From: JACKDX01 sp964640175 | GTDB lineage: Bacteria; Myxococcota_A; Polyangia; Polyangiales; GCA-016699535 | Length of the DNA: 64,000 nt | Reading direction: 5' to 3' | NCBI GenBank assembly: GCA_964640175.1 | Contig: CAZXFW010000011.1 | Location: 24,709-88,708, forward strand | Shown here: piece by piece, positions 58,382 through 64,000 of the stretch | How positions within the stretch are numbered: position 1 is the first letter of the stretch | Layout: every line of letters begins with the position of its first letter | Notes under the pieces: model-generated | Databases searched by the model: none | Told to the model about the DNA's origin: nothing | What the model saw: only the letters and a program-made list of their open reading frames with translations | Position numbers and translations under genes: made by a program

Positions 58382-60087
58382 AGCCTGAACGGGTAGTCAA
58401 AGCTAAACGTGGATCGCTTGAACTTCGGGAAGCTTGCGCCACGAACCGCATTGGTAATGCACCGTGCTGTGGGCGTTCCAGCAAACACGCCAGAGACGCT
58501 GACGTTGCTGACGCGGCCTGTTGTGCCGGATACTTTGACTGAGGTTTGAGCGATGCCGCTTTTACCTTGACCGCAGCTTTGGACGTTGCCTTGGACTGAA
58601 CGCATCGCTGCCATGACGTCGCCTCGACTGGGTGCATCAGGCAGGTTGCTTGTCGCAGCGGCGGAGGCTTTGTTGCCTGAGCCACCACCGCCACCAATGG
58701 CTTGATCCAACAAGTCATCGATGCTGCCTGACGGCTTCTTTTGAGGCTCAGGCGCAGGGGTTGCGGAGCCTTTGGAGCTACTGCTCGAACGCGAGGAGCT
58801 GTGCTCACGTTCTTTACGCGAGCCTTCTTTGCCGGCGGCTTCTTGATTTGCTGCTGCCGATGCTTCCTTAGAGCCGTTGGGTGGCTCTGCGGTGGCCGAT
58901 GGAGCTGTGCCTGGTTCCGATGGGGCTCCGGGCGCAAGAGGTGTGGCTCCTGTGGCCGTTGGCGTGTTTGTAGCCACGGTTTGAGGCTCAGGCTTGTTGA
59001 CTAAGAAGACAACCAACAAGCCAATGGCGACGAGAGCGAGCAAGCTCACCACAGCAAAGCCAATCATCAAAAACTTCGTGTTCGACCCACCGCTTGGCTC
59101 TGGCCTGAGTGAGGGCGCAGATAACGGTGCCAACGGTACAGTGCCTTGATGACTTTGAAGGATGCTGTCCACAAGCGGCGATTCTTTCTGCTGCACAGAA
59201 GCCGCGCCGGTAGAGGCGGCTGCTTGGGCCAGTGCACGAATGTCAAGCAGCCCTGAAGCATCGTTTGTGGTTGTGGCAATTGCAGAAGTCCCGGGGTTTG
59301 CCACAGCGCCGCGTGGTTCCGTGGAGGCTTTTGTTTTCAGTTGATTGAGGTTCGAAAGCGAGAACAGCACCGATGTTTCATTACGGCTTCCAGTGAGCGC
59401 GTCACCCGATGCAGGCTCTGTTTGTTGTGCTTTGCTAGCTTTGGCGGAACCCATCGCAGCACTGCCAAATCCCCCTCCAAACCCACTTCCAAATCCAGAG
59501 TCTCCGATAGAACTTGCAGGGCTGATTTCTTCATGTGCCGGTTGTGCAAACAAATCTGCACCTGCTGCGGCAGAAGCACGGCTTAGTGCCGGCGAAGCCT
59601 GTTGGATCATGTGATGCAAATCTTGGGGAGGTTGTGCATGAGTAACTTCGTCGTCAGCATCGCTATCGTTGTTCGCGTCGAATAACCCTGTGGTGTTCAA
59701 CGTGGGAGTGCCTGCGATAGGGTCAACGGCAGAAGCTGGTGCACCATCACTTCGCAATACAGCGACAAGCTCAGGGATATCACGTGCTGCTTTCCAATCG
59801 TCAAACCCTTCTTGCCAGACGTAAGCATCCCAATCGATGGCGCCGGATGTCAAAAGTTCTCCGACTTTGGTAGCGGTCAATGGTCCTTGTTGTTCACCAT
59901 TGACAACGACATGCCATTTTTCCTCGTTCGAAGAAATAGGTTGAGCCTGAGCGGCTGCTCCAGGTTGCTCCACTCGCACCACAATGGATGAGGTGCATTT
60001 TTTGCAACGGATCTTAAACGCTTTACCTGCGACTTTTTCATCGGCAATCGAGTACTTTGCACCACAAGCGTCACACGTGATTTTCAT
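58378..60087 (-). CDS. GltJ/AgmX-like protein: zinc ribbon, GYF domain, membrane helix, AgmX C-terminal tail
   Basis: This is a 569-residue envelope protein. The N-terminal zinc ribbon has C5, C8, C28 and C31 (MJ0042 type). The GYF-2 domain follows at about 57-112 (WHVVVNGEQQGPLTATKVGELL, VWQEGFDDWKAA). Residues 115-335 are low-complexity, with two short conserved-looking motifs (NETSVLFSLSNL near 236 and SGLLDIRALAQ near 278). A membrane helix lies at about 338-363. A Pro/Ser/Ala-rich linker leads to the C-terminal domain (VMAAMRSVQGNVQSCGQGKSG and FPKFKRSTFSFDYPFRL), the AgmX/PglI-type tail. In M. xanthus GltJ the cytoplasmic part binds the gliding switch protein MglA. No mglAB or glt genes are in the window. 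Confidence 0.88.
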   Translation of the reverse strand: MKITCDACGAKYSIADEKVAGKAFKIRCKKCTSSIVVRVEQPGAAAQAQPISSNEEKWHVVVNGEQQGPLTATKVGELLTSGAIDWDAYVWQEGFDDWKAARDIPELVAVLRSDGAPASAVDPIAGTPTLNTTGLFDANNDSDADDEVTHAQPPQDLHHMIQQASPALSRASAAAGADLFAQPAHEEISPASSIGDSGFGSGFGGGFGSAAMGSAKASKAQQTEPASGDALTGSRNETSVLFSLSNLNQLKTKASTEPRGAVANPGTSAIATTTNDASGLLDIRALAQAAASTGAASVQQKESPLVDSILQSHQGTVPLAPLSAPSLRPEPSGGSNTKFLMIGFAVVSLLALVAIGLLVVFLVNKPEPQTVATNTPTATGATPLAPGAPSEPGTAPSATAEPPNGSKEASAAANQEAAGKEGSRKEREHSSSRSSSSSKGSATPAPEPQKKPSGSIDDLLDQAIGGGGGSGNKASAAATSNLPDAPSRGDVMAAMRSVQGNVQSCGQGKSGIAQTSVKVSGTTGRVSNVSVSGVFAGTPTARCITNAVRGASFPKFKRSTFSFDYPFRL

Positions 60088-60283
60088 GATTCCTGCGTAT
60101 TTGGTTCCGGGGTTGGCTGCGTTGGGTTTCTACGGGTGCCAGAGCAGTGGCGCCCATCTCTAGGATAGCTGCTCTAAGCCCACGCGATCAAGCTACTGGG
60201 CAAGCAGGTAGGACCGGGGATTGCATGGGTTGGGCGAATTCCCGTCCAAAACAGCCTAAGAGAGCTGAAGAAGGGAAACGTTT

Positions 60284-61258
60284 TTAGCGTTTGTCGTGGG
60301 CCGTAAACGCACGTGTAAGCTCAGGTACGGCATTGAAGAGGTCTGCCACCCAAAAATAGTCTGCAATTTGTCCAATAGGGGCTTCCTTATCCTTATTAAT
60401 AGCGACAATGACTTTGGCACGCTTGATCCCTGCTACGTGCTGAATGGCACCACTGATGCCAACTGCAATGTATAAATCAGGCGCGACGACCTTCCCGGTC
60501 TGACCTACTTGTAGGTCGCCAGGCACATAACCAGCATCGCAGGCGGCACGCGAGGCACCCATGGCGGCTCCCAGTGCATCCACTAACGGTTCCAATACGG
60601 ATTTGAAATTTTCCGCGCTCTTAAGGCCTCTGCCTCCAGAGACCACCACCCGGGCTTCGCTCAGCTCTGGCCGTTCGCTCTGCACTACGCGTAATTCTCT
60701 AAACTTAACACGATTGGCGACGGGTTCAGTATGCGGTGTGAACGTTTCGATGGGGCTTTTTTGTGAGACTGGCTCCGCAAACGCAAATTCCGACTGACGT
60801 ACGGTCACCACGTGAACAGATGCAACAACGTGTGCGGTACCGAGGATATTCCCCGCATACAAAGGCCGTACGTAATGCACCTTCGTGTCTTCAACGTGAA
60901 ACCCGCTGATGTCACTCACCATGGCGCCATTCACCTTGGCCGAAAGCCGCGGCAGTAGATCTTTGCCGAAACCAGTCGCTGTCGCCATGACTGCTTGGTA
61001 GGCATGGTCTTGGGCGAGCTTGGCTAGCGTGGGCGCATAATGCTCCGCGACATAGCCACCGTCGATTTCACTCGCCCATACCTTGCCCGCTCCAAAGGAT
61101 GCAAGCTCTTGAGCGGCAACGTCTGCTCCTTGTCCGATCGAGACAATGTCAAACGAGCCGAGTGTCTGCTCTGCCAGGGAACGGGCGCCCTGAATAGCTG
61201 AAAGCGTGTTTCTGCGGAGCTTGCCATCCAATAACTCTGCAACGACGAGTATCTTCAT
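60284..61258 (-). CDS. etfA: Electron transfer flavoprotein subunit alpha
   Basis: This 324-residue FAD-binding subunit passes electrons from acyl-CoA dehydrogenases to the quinone pool via ETF-ubiquinone oxidoreductase. The C-terminal FAD domain is complete: VSGGRGLKS, DAGYVPGDLQVGQTGKVVAPDLYIAVGISGAIQHVAGIK, and VIVAINKDKEAPIGQIADYFWVADL. It starts 23 bases after etfB, forming an operon. No dehydrogenase is near. Confidence 0.97.
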   Translation of the reverse strand: MKILVVAELLDGKLRRNTLSAIQGARSLAEQTLGSFDIVSIGQGADVAAQELASFGAGKVWASEIDGGYVAEHYAPTLAKLAQDHAYQAVMATATGFGKDLLPRLSAKVNGAMVSDISGFHVEDTKVHYVRPLYAGNILGTAHVVASVHVVTVRQSEFAFAEPVSQKSPIETFTPHTEPVANRVKFRELRVVQSERPELSEARVVVSGGRGLKSAENFKSVLEPLVDALGAAMGASRAACDAGYVPGDLQVGQTGKVVAPDLYIAVGISGAIQHVAGIKRAKVIVAINKDKEAPIGQIADYFWVADLFNAVPELTRAFTAHDKR

Positions 61259-61281
61259 GCCATCATTCCTTTTATAAAAAA

Positions 61282-62121
61282 TTAAAGCACTTTGGCTTCC
61301 TGACGAAGTTTGCTGAGCAGCTCCTCTGCCGATTGCACAAACACCGTGCTTCCAGAACGTGTTTTAGCAGGTTCAAACTTTGCGTAACTCAAGGCGGGTT
61401 TCAGATCGATGCCCAAGGCTTGAAGGTTCAGCTCTTGAATCGGCTTTTTCTTGGCAGCCATAATGCCCTTGAGAGAAGCGTACCGCCCGCCGTCCGATTC
61501 AGGGTATGCAAAGCTTGAAGGCGTGACGCCATTGATCACAGCGCGTGGTGCAAGAATGCGATCGGCGCATGTGATCACTGCAGGTGCTTCAAGCTCAAGT
61601 ACAATTTCGCCCATGTCGACTTCTCGTCCGACGCGAAAGGACTTGCCACCCTCTAGAATCTCAATGGTTTGGCTCTGTGTGGCCATGGGCCAGCCCAAAA
61701 TCTCTGCCAGCATTTGTCCACATGCGTTGTCCTCCATGTCTACCGCAAGCTTGCCCATCACGACCACATCAGGTTGTTCCTGAGTTACCACATGGGCCAA
61801 CGCGCGTGCTGCTACCATGGCATCCAACGTATCTGTGCCATGCTGAATTAGGATGCCGCGATCGGCACCCATGGCCAGCGCTTGGCGCAACGTGGAGGCT
61901 GCGTCTTGAGGACCAATGCCCACCACCACGGTTTCTCCCAGTTTTTCTTGCGTTTGGCCGTTTTCGTTCAGCCTTAGCGCAGCTTCAAGGGCATATTCAT
62001 CGTAAGGATTGATCTTCCACTGCAAGCCCTCTGAAAGCAATTTGGCCCCATCGGGGCTAACCTTGACGGCGTTGGCATGTTCCGGGTCCGAGACACGTTT
62101 AATGGGCACGAGGATCTTCAT
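61282..62121 (-). CDS. etfB: Electron transfer flavoprotein subunit beta
   Basis: This 279-residue AMP-binding subunit pairs with EtfA. Motifs are MKILVPIKRVSDPEHANAVK, INPYDEYALEAALRL, and the AMP loop region VVMGKLAVDMEDNACGQMLAEILGWP. ATG 62121 has AGGGA upstream and is preferred over the TTG one codon earlier. Slightly longer than the 250-residue norm because of a C-terminal extension of about 25 residues, which includes the recognition loop. Confidence 0.97.
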   Translation of the reverse strand: MKILVPIKRVSDPEHANAVKVSPDGAKLLSEGLQWKINPYDEYALEAALRLNENGQTQEKLGETVVVGIGPQDAASTLRQALAMGADRGILIQHGTDTLDAMVAARALAHVVTQEQPDVVVMGKLAVDMEDNACGQMLAEILGWPMATQSQTIEILEGGKSFRVGREVDMGEIVLELEAPAVITCADRILAPRAVINGVTPSSFAYPESDGGRYASLKGIMAAKKKPIQELNLQALGIDLKPALSYAKFEPAKTRSGSTVFVQSAEELLSKLRQEAKVL

Positions 62122-62171
62122 CAAGCATCCCTTTTCTGCGTAATGCGCCCGGGCAGTCTACACTATCTTGG

Positions 62172-63281
62172 ATGCTGCGACACCCGACAATCCAAAGCCT
62201 TGTGCTGGGGCTGATAACGGCTTGCAGTTCACCGTCGGTGTATCCCGATGAGCCTTCTGCTCCTATGGAGGAGGTACGGATCGTTCCTCGCCGCACACCA
62301 TCCGGCGATTATGAATTTGAAAGCCACGATGCAGAACAGTTGTTTTCCCGCGGAACGGCGTTACTGCAACGCGGTCAATGTCAGGCGGCCGTACGCTATT
62401 ACGATAGGCTCGCCAAGTATTTTGTAGCTAGCCATTACGTGGCTCCTGCGCTTTATAACGCGGGGTTGTGTCTAGAAAGAATTCGAGACTTCAAGGGAGC
62501 CATCACGCGTTTTGAAGAATTCGCAAAGCGGTTTCCCGAGGTGCCCGATGCCAGAAATGCGCGCCTGCATTTACTTTCCCTGGAGGTGCAACTCAAAGCT
62601 TACGACAGTGCGCTTAAGCGTGCGGAGGCCTTGTTGGTCGATCAAGCACTAAGCCTTGAGGAACGTATCGAGGCGATGGCTGCTCGGGCACAGTCGCTTT
62701 ACGGGTTAGGACGGTTTGGAGAGGCCGAACGGCAAGCGCTCGATACGCTGAGTTATTACGATTCTGTTCAGGGCGAGATCCATCTGGGCCCACTGGATGC
62801 GGTGGCCTCTGCGAATTTCCTGCTCGCGGAGGTGCGGCAATCCCGTGCGGCGCTGGTGAGTTTCAACGCAACGACTAGGCTTGAGCAGCATCAGGCCCTG
62901 GAGCGCCGCGCCAACCTGATCCTTGAAGCCCAGCGCGAATACCTTGCGACCATTCGACGCGCTAGCCCTTATTGGGCGGTGGCGGCAGGTTACCAGATCG
63001 GCCGCATGTACGAGGCCATGTGGACCGAGCTTGCCGCGGCGCCCATTCCTGGGGATGTCCCAGAAAAGGAGCACGAAGTCTATCGAAGCGAGTTAAAGGA
63101 GATCATCCGTCCGTTAGTGCAACATGCTGTGCGGTATTGGGAACTGACGTTGCGTATGGTAGAGCGTACGGGCGTGCGAAGTGAATGGACCGATCGGGTC
63201 CGGCGTGATTTGGATCGGGTTCGTGAACGGCTGATGGAAACCGCTGTTCCTGGGATGAGCGAGAACCCTTCCGCAGAATGA
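62172..63281 (+). CDS. TPR lipoprotein of unknown function
   Basis: This is a 369-residue lipoprotein with the lipobox LITAC and C18. After a short linker, residues about 50-260 form tetratricopeptide-like helices (YDRLAKYFVASHYVAPALYNAGLCLERIRDFKGAITRFEEFAKRFPEVPDARNARLHLL). The C-terminal third remains helical and charged. TPR lipoproteins often scaffold outer-membrane complexes. It starts at ATG 62172; the divergent etfB is 50 bases away. A stem-loop follows its stop. Confidence 0.78.
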   Translation: MLRHPTIQSLVLGLITACSSPSVYPDEPSAPMEEVRIVPRRTPSGDYEFESHDAEQLFSRGTALLQRGQCQAAVRYYDRLAKYFVASHYVAPALYNAGLCLERIRDFKGAITRFEEFAKRFPEVPDARNARLHLLSLEVQLKAYDSALKRAEALLVDQALSLEERIEAMAARAQSLYGLGRFGEAERQALDTLSYYDSVQGEIHLGPLDAVASANFLLAEVRQSRAALVSFNATTRLEQHQALERRANLILEAQREYLATIRRASPYWAVAAGYQIGRMYEAMWTELAAAPIPGDVPEKEHEVYRSELKEIIRPLVQHAVRYWELTLRMVERTGVRSEWTDRVRRDLDRVRERLMETAVPGMSENPSAE

Positions 63282-63282
63282 A

Positions 63283-63313
63283 TTCAAAATTACATTGGAA
63301 TTGTAATTTTGAA
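63283..63313 (+). other. Twelve-base inverted repeat after the TPR lipoprotein gene
   Basis: TTCAAAATTACA (63283-63294) and TGTAATTTTGAA (63302-63313) are perfect arms with a 7-base loop, just after the stop codon. AT-rich with no T-run behind, so a weak or factor-assisted terminator. It lies 31 bases upstream of the tRNA-tuf -35 box, so it could also bind a regulator. Confidence 0.45.
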
Positions 63314-63344
63314 GGAAATTTCGAAGTGCATGCAAGTTTCATGC

Positions 63345-63373
63345 TTGACACATGGCAAGGGACGGCGTAATAA
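63345..63373 (+). promoter_or_regulatory. Strong sigma-70 promoter of the tRNA-tuf operon
   Basis: TTGACA (63345-63350) and TAATAA (63368-63373) are separated by exactly 17 bases. Transcription would begin near 63380, about 83 bases before the first tRNA. A GC-rich discriminator (ACCGCC) follows the -10 box, as expected for growth-rate-controlled stable-RNA promoters. Confidence 0.85.
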
Positions 63374-63462
63374 ACCGCCTCTTGTTTTATGGCCGTGGGT
63401 GAGGTGCGTCCGTGGTTCGAATTAAGGACGAGGACAAAAGGCACGAACGGGTTACTTTTCGT

Positions 63463-63535
63463 GCTGGCGTAGCTCAATTGGTAGAGCACCTGCTTTGTAA
63501 GCAGGGGGTTGCGGGTTCGAGTCCCTTCGCCAGCT
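63463..63535 (+). tRNA. tRNA-Thr (UGU anticodon)
   Basis: A 73-base cloverleaf: acceptor GCTGGCG/CGCCAGC, D arm GCTC/GAGC, anticodon stem CCTGC/GCAGG with loop TTTGTAA (anticodon TGT), T loop TTCGAGT. The T stem has a C-U mismatch at 50:64 and a G-U at 49:65. CCA is not encoded. First of four tRNAs in front of tuf. Confidence 0.97.
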
Positions 63536-63591
63536 CAGGCTTGCGCTCCGATCGTGCTTCGTTGCAACGGTCGGCTGCAATTGCAAACTCA

Positions 63592-63674
<83 letters not shown>

Positions 63675-63739
63675 CTCCGGGAAAGGTTTTTTGTCCCGGT
63701 TTGCCCCATACGGGCATTTGTATCGCGATTGGTCCTTGC

Positions 63740-63815
63740 GCGGGAGTAGCTCAGTTGGTAGAGCGTCAGCCTTCCAAGCTGAACGTCGCCGGTTCGAATC
63801 CGGTCTCCCGCTCCA
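63740..63815 (+). tRNA. tRNA-Gly (UCC anticodon)
   Basis: A 76-base cloverleaf: acceptor GCGGGAG/CTCCCGC, anticodon stem CAGCC-type with loop containing TCC, T arm GCCGG/CCGGT. It ends with an encoded CCA, the only one of the five tRNAs in this window to do so. Confidence 0.96.
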
Positions 63816-63847
63816 GGTAGTACACACACCCCATAAGAAAGGCTTTG

Positions 63848-63919
63848 GCCCAGGTAGCTCAGTGGTAGAGCACCTCCTTGGTAAGGAGGAGGTCGTGAGT
63901 TCAAGCCTCATCCTGGGCT
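63848..63919 (+). tRNA. tRNA-Thr (GGU anticodon)
   Basis: A 72-base cloverleaf: acceptor GCCCAGG/CCTGGGC, anticodon stem CCTCC/GGAGG with loop TTGGTAA (anticodon GGT), T loop TTCAAGC. CCA is not encoded. It lies 27 bases before the tuf start codon. Confidence 0.97.
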
Positions 63920-63946
63920 CCCCAGGAAACCAGAAAGAGGAACGCT

Positions 63947-64000
63947 ATGTCTAAAGAAAAGTTTGTCAGAAGCAAGCCGCACATCAACGTAGGGACGATC
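63947..64000 (+). CDS. tuf: Elongation factor Tu, start of gene only
   Basis: The window ends after 18 codons: MSKEKFVRSKPHINVGTI, which matches the start of EF-Tu up to just before the GTP-binding GHVDHGKTT. AGAGGA lies five bases before the ATG. Its place after Thr-Tyr-Gly-Thr tRNAs matches the tufB operon of other proteobacteria, so secE and the nusG/ribosomal cluster may follow. EF-Tu delivers aminoacyl-tRNA to the ribosome. Confidence 0.95.
   Translation, partial: MSKEKFVRSKPHINVGTI

Noticed and set aside
58341..58937. Minus-strand frame overlapping the GltJ-like gene in a second frame
   Set aside because: Low-complexity Ala/Pro/Lys product, overlapping the linker-coding part of a clear gene.

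Overview
The window is a gene-dense bacterial chromosome segment with roughly even base composition (judged by eye, not computed). I see no prophage, insertion sequence, CRISPR array or plasmid gene, and no gene-free stretch longer than about 300 bases. The gene content points to the Myxococcota or a nearby former delta-proteobacterial lineage. The indicators are a zinc-ribbon/GYF/AgmX-tail protein like the gliding protein GltJ, a zinc-ribbon and proline-rich membrane protein, a small ribbon-helix-helix protein of a myxobacterial type, a Ser/Thr kinase, PEGA repeats, and many lipoproteins with acidic or Cys-rich starts. Moderate GC argues against classical Myxococcus or Sorangium.

Layout. 1-13 kb: a truncated nucleoside transporter, a secreted degenerate trypsin-like protein, a block of leftward transporters (CPA2 antiporter with universal-stress domains, CstA with a possible leader peptide, an APC permease), two lipoproteins, a small membrane protein, a HerA-type ATPase and a small DNA-binding protein. 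13-22 kb: a C-terminal processing protease, a methyltransferase, a zinc metallopeptidase, a degenerate LytM-like protein, a PGRP-type amidase, biotin synthase, a membrane protein and an aminotransferase. 22-27 kb: a tight rightward run of Pal-like lipoprotein, CpoB-like protein, PEGA protein, dTMP kinase and PDZ lipoprotein, meeting a leftward SctQ/FliM-like protein. 28-33 kb: Ser/Thr kinase, M15-like peptidase, RNase III with a tRNA-Leu just upstream, CTP synthase and a Cys-rich lipoprotein.

33-38.6 kb: a leftward mlaF-mlaD-AAA ATPase run without a permease gene, then a lipoprotein and a zinc-ribbon membrane protein. 38.7-48.3 kb: a partial complex I operon (nuoEFJKLMN) with overlapping genes and a lipoprotein attached at its end. 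NuoL carries an unusual C-terminal extension of about 300 residues. 48.3-51.4 kb: phosphopantetheinyl transferase, signal peptidase I and MiaE-like hydroxylase with 4-base overlaps, then an extensin-like peptidase. 51.5-55.5 kb: an SdhC-like membrane protein, an ABC-2 permease and a TPR-like membrane protein, followed by murA and a ComEA-like protein. 55.6-63.3 kb: a Cys-rich secreted protein, leucyl aminopeptidase, the GltJ-like protein, etfBA and a TPR lipoprotein. The last 700 bases hold a strong promoter, four tRNA genes (Thr, Tyr, Gly, Thr) and the start of tuf, the classic tRNA-tufB arrangement.

Most of the window is housekeeping and envelope biology. The most unusual points are the NuoL extension, a degenerate LytM protein beside an amidase, an SdhC-like protein lacking expected haem ligands beside an orphan ABC-2 permease, an mla operon whose permease is replaced by an AAA ATPase gene, an isolated SctQ-like protein, and a dTMP kinase without the P-loop lysine. 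Functions come from recognising families by eye; no database search was run.
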